Assembly: GCF_024498135.1 (NCBI RefSeq)
Contig: NZ_JANHOH010000001.1
Coordinates: 1,922,001 to 1,986,000, forward strand
Origin: Mucilaginibacter aquariorum
GTDB lineage: Bacteria > Bacteroidota > Bacteroidia > Sphingobacteriales > Sphingobacteriaceae
Direction: 5' to 3'
DNA: 64,000 nt
In this document: piece by piece, positions 50,699 through 58,859 of the stretch
How positions within the stretch are numbered: position 1 is the stretch's first letter
Layout of the letters: the number at the start of each line of letters is the position of its first letter
Notes under the pieces: generated by a model
Seen by the model: the letters and a program-made list of their open reading frames with translations, nothing else
Databases searched by the model: none
Told to the model about the DNA's origin: nothing
Made by a program: the position numbers and the translations under genes

Positions 50699-51795
50699 TT
50701 TACCCTATAAGTTTTACCCGGTAACGAACGGATAAACCCTTGCAACTCCATATCCAGCAAGGTCATGGTTAGTTGGCTCATAGGCAAATTTGCTTTTATC
50801 GATAGCTCATCAATAGCCAGGGGCGCTTTATGCTGCTGGATAATTTCATAAACCGAGCGCTCATCTGCCGATAGGTCTATCGGCAATAATAATTGTTCGG
50901 GCGCACCCTTTATTTCGGTATTTTTCTCCCAACCCAGGCTGTAGGCAAGATCGGCAACGCAGGTAAGCAGGGCGGCTTTATTATTGCGGATCAGGAAGTT
51001 ACACCCTTCAGAATATTCATCGCCCAACCTGCCTGGGAATGCGAAAACATCGCGGTTATAGCTATTGGCTATTTCGGCGGTTATTAATGCACCGCCTTTA
51101 AGCCCGGCTTCTATTACAACCGTTGCATCGGCCATACCCGCTACAATACGGTTACGCTGCGGAAAGTTCTCCCTATCGGGGATAGTACCGGAGGGGTATT
51201 CGCTAAGCAAACCGCCATTCTCCAGCATCTTTTCGGCTGTACCGCGGTTTTGGTGGGGATAAAGTTTATCGAGCCCATGGCCCAATACACCCACTGTTGG
51301 TATTCCTGCCTTTATGCACTCTTTATGCGCGGCAACATCAATACCCAGGGCCAGTCCGCTCACAATCAAAACGTTGTACTCACGCAGTTCTTCAACCAGT
51401 TGCTTGCAAAGCTGCCTGCCATAATCGGTAGCATTGCGGGTACCCACTATGCTTACACAACGCTGCGGGTTAAGGTTGGCGTTGCCTTTACTATATAATA
51501 ATACCGGCGAATCGTGACAGTTTTTTAACCGGCGCGGGTACCTTTCATCGGTATAAAATAATACGTCGATATTATTGGTCTCAATAAATTTTAATTCCTG
51601 CTCTGCCTTACGCAAAGCATCGTCAAAATTTATCTGGCTAATTACCTTTTCACCAATACCTGGGATCTTTAAAAACTTAGTCTTGGGCGTTTTAAATACC
51701 TCTTCGGCACTGCCTGCATGTGCAACAAGGCTTTTGGCATATGTACAGCCAATACTTTTAATATATGTTAAGGCAACCTGGTGTAGTAACGACAT
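50695..51795 (-). CDS. dprA: DNA processing protein DprA
   Basis: Loads RecA on incoming single-stranded DNA in natural transformation. Order: N-terminal helix-hairpin-helix-like domain (about 1-75), a Rossmann-like DNA-binding core with S-I-V-G-T-R and S-G-L-A-L-G-I-D, and a C-terminal winged helix (about 300-365). I chose the ATG at 51795 (366 residues). The reading frame continues 69 codons further upstream, but that part is repeat DNA with no family similarity. The promoter must therefore lie within or near the REP-type array. Confidence 0.94.
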   Translation of the reverse strand: MSLLHQVALTYIKSIGCTYAKSLVAHAGSAEEVFKTPKTKFLKIPGIGEKVISQINFDDALRKAEQELKFIETNNIDVLFYTDERYPRRLKNCHDSPVLLYSKGNANLNPQRCVSIVGTRNATDYGRQLCKQLVEELREYNVLIVSGLALGIDVAAHKECIKAGIPTVGVLGHGLDKLYPHQNRGTAEKMLENGGLLSEYPSGTIPDRENFPQRNRIVAGMADATVVIEAGLKGGALITAEIANSYNRDVFAFPGRLGDEYSEGCNFLIRNNKAALLTCVADLAYSLGWEKNTEIKGAPEQLLLPIDLSADERSVYEIIQQHKAPLAIDELSIKANLPMSQLTMTLLDMELQGFIRSLPGKTYRVN

Positions 51796-51885
51796 AGTTT
51801 TTCTCGAGGTATCTAAAGTATAAAATTTCCTAAAATATTTAGCATTTATAGGTGAAATAATTATTGAAAGGCGAAAATATATAAA

Positions 51886-52330
51886 TGTCATGGTGAGCTT
51901 GTCGAACCTTTTGTAAGGTGTACAAGTCTTCGACAGGCTCAGACTGACATTTCTTTCCGCCATGTTATGGTGAGCCTGTCGAACCATTTGTAAGGTGTAC
52001 AAGTCTTCGACAAGCTCAGACTGACATTTCTTTCCGCTATGTTATGGTGAATTTGTCGAACCATTATCGCTCTTATAGGTCTTCGACAGGCTCAGACTGA
52101 CAACACTTTCCGCTATGTCATGGTGAGCCTGTCGAACCATTAGCAGGAGTAAAAGTCTTCGACAAGCTCAGACTGACATTTCTTTCCGCCATGTCATGGT
52201 GAGCTTGTCGAACCATTTGTAGGTGTACAAGTCTTCGACAAGCTCAGACTGACATTTCTTTCCGCCATGTCATGGTGAGCTTGTCGAACCATTATCGCTC
52301 TTATAGGTCTTCGACAGGCTCAGACTGACA
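51886..52330. repeat. Six tandem REP-type hairpins, 76-77-bp period
   Basis: Six copies of TGTYATGGTGARYYTGTCGAACC start at about 51886, 51963, 52040, 52116, 52192 and 52268. Each is followed by an arm containing TTCGACARGCTCAGACTGACA, so each unit is a long imperfect hairpin. Loop sequences vary (ttgtaaggtgtaca or attatcgctcttatag types). Confidence 0.92.
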
Positions 52331-52366
52331 AGCCTTTGTGAGGTATAAAAAAAATAAACTTCACAA

Positions 52367-52432
52367 AAACTACAAAAATAGTTTGCAAACTATAAAAATA
52401 GTTCTATCTTTATTAAACTATAAAAAAAGTTT
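52367..52432 (+). promoter_or_regulatory. Three BlaI-type operator candidates and a promoter
   Basis: Three dyads lie before the ATG at 52436: AAACTA...TAGTTT (52367-52384), AACTAT...ATAGTT (52388-52403) and AAACT...AGTTT (52415-52432). A TATCTTTA -7-like box falls between the second and third, as expected for autorepression. They resemble the A/T-rich palindromes bound by BlaI/MecI repressors. Confidence 0.65.
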
Positions 52433-52435
52433 GCT

Positions 52436-52813
52436 ATGAAACTAAAAGAACTCACCAAAGCCGAAGAGCAGATAATGCAGATACTGTGGCAGTTAAAGGA
52501 AGGTATAGTAAAGGATATTTTAGAGAAGATCCCCGAGCCAAAACCTGCCTACAACACCGTATCAACCGTGGTACGGGTGCTGGAAGGCAAAGGGTTTATC
52601 GACCATAAAGCCTACGGAAACTCGCACGTTTACTTCCCGCTCATCAGTGAAGATGACTACAAAAAGTTCACGTTTGATAAGCTGATGAGCAACTACTTTG
52701 ATAACTCTTACAAGAGTCTGGTATCCTTTATCGCGGATGAAAAAGACCTTGGCCTAAAAGAACTGGATGAATTGACCGAGCTGATTAACAAACTTAAATC
52801 TCAAAAAAGATGA
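52436..52813 (+). CDS. BlaI/MecI/CopY-family transcriptional repressor
   Basis: Winged-helix repressor of 125 residues. A-E-E-Q-I-M-Q-I-L-W near the N-terminus and A-Y-N-T-V-S-T-V-V-R-V-L near residue 37 are the DNA-binding core, and the C-terminal helix mediates dimerisation and carries the region cleaved in BlaI-like proteins. The stop overlaps the next ATG (ATGA), so it is translationally coupled to the BlaR1-like sensor. Confidence 0.93.
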   Translation: MKLKELTKAEEQIMQILWQLKEGIVKDILEKIPEPKPAYNTVSTVVRVLEGKGFIDHKAYGNSHVYFPLISEDDYKKFTFDKLMSNYFDNSYKSLVSFIADEKDLGLKELDELTELINKLKSQKR

Positions 52814-54900
52814 GCTGGCTGCACTACCTGATCGAGGCAAATATTTACCTGGGTGTATTTTATTTGTGCTATTGCTTGTTCTTAAACCGCGATACCCACT
52901 ACATGCTGGGCCGTGTTTACCTGATATTTAGCTGCATAATGGCCTTTATTTTGCCGCTTACCCAGCTCAGCATCCTTAAACCCGTTTTACCCGAAATACA
53001 ACTGGTAGCTGTTCCAACACAGGTAACTAATACGTTTGTAAATGTGCAACAGAGTAAATTAGCCGCACCTGTTCAGCACTTTACCTTTGACGATGCTATT
53101 GTTTATACCTACATAGCCGGTGCTGTCATCGGGCTTTTGGTATTGCTGTTCCGCTTACGCAAGTTGTATATCCTTACCCGAAACAATCATTCCATATATA
53201 AGGATCAGTATAAACTCATTCATTTGAATGACGAGAATACCGCTTTCTCTTTCTTTAATTACCTGTTTATTGGCAGCAATGTACCACAGGCCGAGACTAT
53301 TATAGCACACGAATTGGTGCACATCCGCCAGAAACACTCGGTTGATATCATCTTCCTGGAGGTAATGAAGATCGTAAACTGGTTTAACCCGTTCATCTAC
53401 CTTATACAACGCAGCCTAAAAACTATACACGAATATATAGCCGACGAGCAAACCGCTGCCCATGAGCAGGATGCCCTCACCTACTCTTCTTTTTTATTGA
53501 ACAATGCCTATGGCATACAAGGTTCATCTATAGCACATTCATTTTTCAATTATAACCTATTAAAAAAGAGGATCATTATGTTAAACAAAAACCGATCAGG
53601 TAAGTTAGCAAGGCTAAAGTACCTGGCAGCGCTGCCGCTTTGCGCGGGCATGCTCTGCGCATCAACACTGGTATTCAGTAAGGATTATGGAGTAATTGAC
53701 CTGGCACCACGAAAGGTAGTTATACAAAAACCTACGGCAGACAGCCTAACCCACACATTGCAATTAACCGCGCCAGATGGCACTAAGGGCATATCTGATA
53801 TTGTTGTGATTGATAACTCGAAAACAGGGTTTAAACATACCTACACCGTAAACAGCTTAACTGAAAAAGACAAAAAAGAATTAAAAGAGAAAGGTTTCGA
53901 CATAGCAATTATTGAAAGGACGGCAGAAGTTACAGATACTACCCAACAACTTCCAGTTCCATTCCCGCCGCCGCCCATTGGCTTAAGGGATGCATACCAC
54001 CCGCTTTACAAGTATGTTCATAAAACCGTTAAATATCCCGCCGAAGCACTTAAAGCACGCAAAAATGGTATGGTAGTATTAAGTTTTAACCTTGATGTCG
54101 CCGGTAAAATACATGACGTATCTGTTTTACAAAGCTCAAAAACGGGCTACGATGACGAGGCTGTTAATGCTTTGCAAAACTACCCAAATGCCATTAAAGA
54201 CAAGGCAGGCAAAAAAATTGTAGAAGTTGATTTTTGGCTTAAAGATATTAGGGCTGGCTATTTATTCCCCAATTCGGGCAGGAGAAAACCCGAATTTATT
54301 GGCAATTTGGTAATGATGGAATGGAGCAAAACCCCGTTTGATTTTAATCCTCCGCCGCCGCCACCTGCGCCGCCAAAACTTAAGGGTAAAGTTTCGCCGC
54401 CAACCGTTGTGGATATCCACAAAACTCCTCCGCCACCACCACCGGCAGCCCCAAGAAAACCATCGAAGGTTGCTGAAGTTACAATCCTTCCACCAGTGAA
54501 GCCGGTAACTAAGAGGCCACCGCCACCGGACCCAACTGATCCTGCTTATGATGACCTTTTAAAAGCTGTGGCAAGAAACACCCGTTACCCGGACATAGCG
54601 CGCGCCAATAAAAGTACCGGGCATGTAATACTTTCGTTGGTTATTAATAGCGAGCATAAAGTAACGGATGTTAAAGTAGTAAACGGGTTTGATACCGCTT
54701 GCGATGCCCAAGCCGCCAGGGCGTTAAAAGCCTACAGTAGTGCAATCAATAAAGCACCGGGTGTGTACAAAATGGTGGTTACTTTTATGCTGACAAGTGA
54801 GGATAATAAAAGATTTTATACGCCAAAGCCTTTAGGAGGCGACATACTAAATGCACACAATTTTATAGGAGAAGTAGTAGTGGAAGGCTTTGCAAAATAA
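52810..54900 (+). CDS. BlaR1/MecR1-like M56 peptidase with two TonB_C domains
   Basis: Membrane sensor-protease of 696 residues. The N-terminal transmembrane segments (about 7-22, 35-52, 98-116 and 268-288) frame a cytosolic M56 metalloprotease with H167-E-L-V-H171 and a distal Glu in H-E-Y-I-A-D. The periplasmic part carries two TonB C-terminal-type domains (about 395-480 and 570-660) joined by a Pro-rich linker, instead of the penicillin-binding sensor of BlaR1. It probably signals by cleaving the BlaI-like repressor encoded upstream; the stimulus is unknown. Confidence 0.9.
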   Translation: MSWLHYLIEANIYLGVFYLCYCLFLNRDTHYMLGRVYLIFSCIMAFILPLTQLSILKPVLPEIQLVAVPTQVTNTFVNVQQSKLAAPVQHFTFDDAIVYTYIAGAVIGLLVLLFRLRKLYILTRNNHSIYKDQYKLIHLNDENTAFSFFNYLFIGSNVPQAETIIAHELVHIRQKHSVDIIFLEVMKIVNWFNPFIYLIQRSLKTIHEYIADEQTAAHEQDALTYSSFLLNNAYGIQGSSIAHSFFNYNLLKKRIIMLNKNRSGKLARLKYLAALPLCAGMLCASTLVFSKDYGVIDLAPRKVVIQKPTADSLTHTLQLTAPDGTKGISDIVVIDNSKTGFKHTYTVNSLTEKDKKELKEKGFDIAIIERTAEVTDTTQQLPVPFPPPPIGLRDAYHPLYKYVHKTVKYPAEALKARKNGMVVLSFNLDVAGKIHDVSVLQSSKTGYDDEAVNALQNYPNAIKDKAGKKIVEVDFWLKDIRAGYLFPNSGRRKPEFIGNLVMMEWSKTPFDFNPPPPPPAPPKLKGKVSPPTVVDIHKTPPPPPPAAPRKPSKVAEVTILPPVKPVTKRPPPPDPTDPAYDDLLKAVARNTRYPDIARANKSTGHVILSLVINSEHKVTDVKVVNGFDTACDAQAARALKAYSSAINKAPGVYKMVVTFMLTSEDNKRFYTPKPLGGDILNAHNFIGEVVVEGFAK

Positions 54901-54912
54901 GCAAACATCCCG

Positions 54913-55539
54913 CTACTCCTTTACGTAGATCACCTGTTTGGTCTCAAAAAACTCCTCCTCAAAGTAATCTTTGAGATGATATTGCTGAACGGTTAAACCC
55001 GCGTCGGCAATTTCTTGTGTAAGGTCACCGCCTTTTAAATACAGTATCCCGTTAGGTAATTTATTCTTAGATTGTTTGCTGAACTTACCCTTTACCCATG
55101 GGTAAAAATCTTTCAGTTGCGTAACCGCGCGCGATACCACAAAATCAAATTGCTCCTTTATTTCTTCGGCACGGGCATGAGTAGCCTTTACATTTTTCAG
55201 CCCTAAAGCTGCAGCAACTTCATTAACCACCTTTATTTTTTTACCTATAGAATCCACCAGATGAAACCTTGTTTCGGGAAACAAAATAGCCAGTGGTATA
55301 CCGGGGAATCCCCCTCCTGTACCCACATCAAGCACGTTTTCGCCTGGTAAAAAGGTCATTACTTTAGCTATACCCAACGAGTGCAGCACATGGCGCTCAT
55401 ACAACAGGTCAATATCCTTGCGGGATATTACGTTGATCTGGCTGTTCCACAAGGTGTAAAGTTCTTGCAGGCGGGCAAATTGCGCTTGCTGCACGGGCGT
55501 GATCTCCGGGAAATATTTGATCAGGATATCAGATGTCAT
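54913..55539 (-). CDS. rsmG: 16S rRNA (guanine527-N7)-methyltransferase
   Basis: SAM-dependent methyltransferase modifying G527 of 16S rRNA. The SAM site L-D-V-G-T-G-G-G-F-P-G-I-P is near residue 70, and a second motif V-S-R-A-V-T lies near residue 140. Length 208 is standard. Its start overlaps the sigma-factor stop by 11 nt on the same strand. Loss of RsmG in other bacteria gives low-level streptomycin resistance. Confidence 0.95.
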   Translation of the reverse strand: MTSDILIKYFPEITPVQQAQFARLQELYTLWNSQINVISRKDIDLLYERHVLHSLGIAKVMTFLPGENVLDVGTGGGFPGIPLAILFPETRFHLVDSIGKKIKVVNEVAAALGLKNVKATHARAEEIKEQFDFVVSRAVTQLKDFYPWVKGKFSKQSKNKLPNGILYLKGGDLTQEIADAGLTVQQYHLKDYFEEEFFETKQVIYVKE

Positions 55540-56134
55540 CCTTATTATAACGGTTAATGATGTTACCTAACAGATACCTTGCCCTAAACAATTGCGCTTT
55601 TACTGTGCCCAAAGGCAGATCCAGTTGCTGGGCAATTTCCTCGTACGATAACTCATCAAAATAACGCAGGGTTATAAGGTTACGGTAGCGTATCGGTAAG
55701 CTTTCTATCAGTAGTTTTAGTTCTTCGGTTTGTTGTTTTTTGATAGATGTTTCTTCGGGATTAAGCCCGTCAGATTTTATCTGCAGCGGTTTTTCATCGC
55801 CATCCTCATCTAACATACCATGAATAGACTGGGTGTTCAGCTTCTTTTTGCGGATAAAATCTATACAATTATTAGTAGCTACCCTAAACAGCCAGGTACT
55901 AAAAGCATATTCGGGCTGATATTTATCCAGTTTTTCAAAGGCTTTGGCAAAGGTTTCAACCGTCAGGTCCATTGCATCTTCCTTGTTGTTCACCATTTTT
56001 AGCACCATAAAGTAAATAGAATCTTTATAGCGGTGCATCAGATCGGCATAGGCTTTTTGATTACCTTGCCTCGCTTTTACTACAAGGTGAAAATCGTTCT
56101 TTGCATTCTCGGTGAAATGTTTATTTATTTCCAT
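55529..56134 (-). CDS. ECF-type RNA polymerase sigma factor
   Basis: A 201-residue sigma-70 family factor with region 2 (about 20-90; D-A-M-D-L-T-V-E-T-F and F-S-T-W-L-F-R-V-A-T) and region 4 helix-turn-helix (about 135-195; E-E-I-A-Q-Q-L-D-L-P-L-G-T-V-K). The linker is long and acidic. No anti-sigma gene is adjacent. It overlaps both neighbours (GT2 upstream by 10 nt, rsmG downstream by 11 nt), so the three form one operon. Confidence 0.93.
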   Translation of the reverse strand: MEINKHFTENAKNDFHLVVKARQGNQKAYADLMHRYKDSIYFMVLKMVNNKEDAMDLTVETFAKAFEKLDKYQPEYAFSTWLFRVATNNCIDFIRKKKLNTQSIHGMLDEDGDEKPLQIKSDGLNPEETSIKKQQTEELKLLIESLPIRYRNLITLRYFDELSYEEIAQQLDLPLGTVKAQLFRARYLLGNIINRYNKDDI

Positions 56135-57264
56135 CGGGTGGTTTTAATAAATGTCCCTATCAATCCAAACACGTTTAAATAAATATAATATATCATATCA
56201 AATATGGGTAACGACCATAACATATCGCCGCTATCCAGCTTCTTAAACACTTTACGATAAATAAACAGCTGCAATACCCATCTAAAAACAAAAGCTCCTA
56301 AAGCTAATATAGGTTCAAATTTAAATACCAGGCACAATATAAATAAAACATAAAACAAAAACCCGGTAATAGCATCAAAACTTAACATGCGCCTGTGTTT
56401 ATTTTTATATAAGGCGCCCACTCCCATATGCCTTCTTTTTTGCCTGAACCAGCTACCCAGTGTAGTTTTAGCATCCGTATAAACAAAGGTATCGGGATGA
56501 ATTTCTATAGCAGTATTATTGGCAGTAGCATTTTGGTTAACAAACAAATCGTCGTCGCCAGATATTACATGCATATGCGTGGCAAACCCTTTAGCCTTAA
56601 AAAACAACGACTTTGTATAAGCCAAATTACGGCCAATGCCCATATAAGCATCGCCATTTAATGCTGACGACAGGTAATTAATTGCTGTTTTTACGGTTTC
56701 AAACCTGGTAAAAGGGTTAAGGAAATTACGTGTGCGGGTATACGGCGAATAGCCCAAAACAATTTGAACAGAACCTGTAAAACCAGCCGCCATACGGGCT
56801 ATCCAGTTCAGCGAAGCGGGTTTACAATCGGCATCGGTAAATAACAGGTGCTCGTTTTTAGCTGCTTTAATGCCCAATGTAAGGGCAAACTTTTTACCTG
56901 TTTTGAAGCGGATATGCTCGGTAACGGTAACCACTTTAAGGTGGGCAAACTCCCTTTGAATATCCTGTAAAATAAGGTCAGAGTCATCGGAAGAGCAATC
57001 GTTAATAACAACTACTTCGTAATCCGGATAGTTTTGCTGTAATATATAAGGTAGGTTTTCGGTTAAATTACGGGCCTCGTTACGGGCGCTGATAATAACA
57101 GAAACGGGCACAGTTGGGGCCGGCAATTCCTGCTGCGGTGTGTAGCGCATAAGCCTGCTATGGTTACTTAGCAGGTAATACAACTGAATAATAAAACAAA
57201 GCTGAAATAGAACAAATAACGCCTCTTGAATGTAAGCTTCCAAACCCCTTAGTATAAGGTGCAA
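56125..57264 (-). CDS. Membrane glycosyltransferase family 2
   Basis: A GT2 enzyme of about 379 residues with a hydrophobic N-terminal helix, catalytic domain (I-S-A-R-N-E-A-R-N near residue 57, D-A-D-C-K-P near 145, and Q-K-R-R-H near 283 as the Q-x-x-R-W-type motif) and two to three C-terminal membrane helices. Probably makes a lipid-linked or extracellular glycan. The start is uncertain: the frame begins at a TTG (57264) and has another TTG at 57243, with no ATG before residue 40. Confidence 0.85.
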   Translation of the reverse strand: MHLILRGLEAYIQEALFVLFQLCFIIQLYYLLSNHSRLMRYTPQQELPAPTVPVSVIISARNEARNLTENLPYILQQNYPDYEVVVINDCSSDDSDLILQDIQREFAHLKVVTVTEHIRFKTGKKFALTLGIKAAKNEHLLFTDADCKPASLNWIARMAAGFTGSVQIVLGYSPYTRTRNFLNPFTRFETVKTAINYLSSALNGDAYMGIGRNLAYTKSLFFKAKGFATHMHVISGDDDLFVNQNATANNTAIEIHPDTFVYTDAKTTLGSWFRQKRRHMGVGALYKNKHRRMLSFDAITGFLFYVLFILCLVFKFEPILALGAFVFRWVLQLFIYRKVFKKLDSGDMLWSLPIFDMIYYIYLNVFGLIGTFIKTTRWK

Positions 57265-57458
57265 ATTTGTTAAAAATCAGCGAGATTATGGAGTACTATT
57301 TTAAAGGTTATTAAGCTGCTTTTTAAGTATTTGGCTAAAGCCATCTTGCATTGTTTGCTATTCCGCCCCTTAAAAGGGACGGCAATGAATTGAACGTTTG
57401 ATCGATATTCATTGCCGTTGGCTTTAGCCAACGGATTGTAGCCGCCACAAAAATCTTT

Positions 57459-57554
57459 GCGTTAGGGAAGCGGAAACCCCGGAATGAAAGGCTGCTTCTA
57501 TCAGCAGCCTGAAATGAGGAGTTGCAGCGGATAGCCCGGGCCGAAGGCAACGCC
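57459..57554 (+). repeat. GCGTT-element, copy 2 (possible structured RNA)
   Basis: Same ends as 32618-32702 (GCGTTAGGGAAGCGG... and ...AGCCCGGGCCGAAGGCAACGC), with the closing GCGTT / AACGC helix kept. The centre differs and contains a different hairpin, AGGCTGC / GCAGCCT. Confidence 0.65.
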
Positions 57555-57711
57555 ATAACATAAACCTAATGGCGTATTTTGGCAGTGATTTGCTTCATTC
57601 CTCATGATAACGATATGGCTAAACCTACCAAACATCACCACCCAAGCATCTCACCATCACAACAATCTAACAATCCATCAATTAACCGTACCCAATGCCA
57701 AACGGTTTTGT

Positions 57712-57719
57712 TAATTTTG
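57712..57719 (+). promoter_or_regulatory. -7 box of tgt
   Basis: TAATTTTG matches TAnnTTTG, ends 9 nt before the tgt ATG and suggests a very short leader. Confidence 0.5.
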
Positions 57720-57728
57720 CGGGGATAA

Positions 57729-58859
57729 ATGAAATTTAATTTAACAGCACAAGACCCCCTTTCAAAGGCCCGAGCGGGCGAGGTAACTACAGACCACGGG
57801 GTTATACAAACACCTATTTTTATGCCTGTTGGCACAGCCGGCACGGTTAAAGCAGTCCACCAGCGCGAGCTGAAGGACGATATTAAGGCACAAATTATAT
57901 TAGGGAACACCTATCACCTGTACTTAAGGCCCGGATTAAACACCATTGAACAGGCCGGTGGCTTGCACAAATTTAACGGTTGGGAAGGCCCTATTTTAAC
58001 AGATAGCGGCGGTTACCAGGTGTATTCGCTTACCGAAGTGAGGAAGATAAAGGAAGAAGGTGTTACGTTTCGGTCGCATATTGATGGCTCAAAACACCTG
58101 TTTACGCCCGAAAATGTAATGGATATACAGCGCATTATTGGTGCCGATATCATCATGGCATTTGATGAATGTACGCCTTACCCATGCGATTATAACTACG
58201 CAAAACGCTCTATTGAGATGACGCACCGCTGGCTAAAACGCTGCTGCGAACGCTTTGATAGCACCCAACCCAGGTATGATTATAACCAAACTTTTTTCCC
58301 TATTGTACAGGGTTCGGTATATAAAGATCTGCGTGTACGCTCGGCCGAAGTTATAGCTTCTTTTGAGCGTGAAGGTAACGCCATTGGCGGTCTTTCGGTA
58401 GGTGAACCGGCCGAAGAGATGTACGCCATGACCGAAGTTGTGTGTAATATATTACCGGAGCATAAACCACGTTACCTAATGGGCGTAGGCACGCCGGTTA
58501 ACATACTGGAAAACATTGCTTTAGGTATTGATATGTTTGATTGTGTAATGCCAACCCGTAATGCGCGTAACGGCATGTTATTCACCAAAAACGGCATCAT
58601 TAATATCAAAAACGAAAAGTGGAAGAACGATTTTTCGCCTATTGAGGCCGATAGCGACCTATATTCTGATGTTTGCTATACCAAAGCCTATTTACGCCAC
58701 CTGATACATAGCGGCGAAATGCTGGGCGCGCAGATCGCTACTTTGCATAACCTGCACTTTTACATATGGTTAGTTCAGGAAGCACGCAATAAAATCATTA
58801 GCGGTGAGTTTTACGACTGGAAGAAAGTTATGGTAAACCGTTTAGGCCAAAGATTATAA
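57729..58859 (+). CDS. tgt: tRNA-guanine transglycosylase
   Basis: Exchanges guanine-34 for preQ1 in four tRNAs, the step before QueA (13910). The barrel catalytic residues are Asp92 in D-S-G-G-Y-Q and Asp271 in M-F-D-C-V-M-P-T-R. Length 376 is normal. The usual C-terminal zinc motif C-x-C-x-x-C is missing: the equivalent stretch keeps one cysteine (D-V-C-Y-T-K-A-Y-L-R-H-L). It directly abuts the LptF/G gene, with no gap, so the two are probably co-transcribed. Confidence 0.95.
   Translation: MKFNLTAQDPLSKARAGEVTTDHGVIQTPIFMPVGTAGTVKAVHQRELKDDIKAQIILGNTYHLYLRPGLNTIEQAGGLHKFNGWEGPILTDSGGYQVYSLTEVRKIKEEGVTFRSHIDGSKHLFTPENVMDIQRIIGADIIMAFDECTPYPCDYNYAKRSIEMTHRWLKRCCERFDSTQPRYDYNQTFFPIVQGSVYKDLRVRSAEVIASFEREGNAIGGLSVGEPAEEMYAMTEVVCNILPEHKPRYLMGVGTPVNILENIALGIDMFDCVMPTRNARNGMLFTKNGIINIKNEKWKNDFSPIEADSDLYSDVCYTKAYLRHLIHSGEMLGAQIATLHNLHFYIWLVQEARNKIISGEFYDWKKVMVNRLGQRL

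Larger units (their letters stand above)
51796..52435. other. Gene-free stretch dominated by a REP-type array
   Basis: A 640-nt divergent spacer between dprA and blaI-like genes. 51886-52330 is a six-unit hairpin array. 52367-52432 holds three palindromic operator candidates next to the blaI-like ATG. No coding frame other than repeat read-through is present. Confidence 0.8.
57265..57728. other. Gene-free stretch upstream of tgt
   Basis: A 464-nt divergent spacer. It contains a CCGTTGGCTTTAGCCAACGG hairpin (57414-57433), the GCGTT-element copy 2 (57459-57554) and the tgt -7 box. No credible coding frame. Confidence 0.75.

Noticed and set aside
51796..52002. A 69-residue N-terminal extension of DprA
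   Set aside because: It is encoded by the REP-type array (V-R-Q-A-H-H and S-L-S-L-S-K-T-C type words); the ATG at 51795 gives a normal DprA.
51886..52330. CRISPR array
   Set aside because: Units are long palindromic hairpins at 76-77 bp, spacers are not unique and there are no cas genes.
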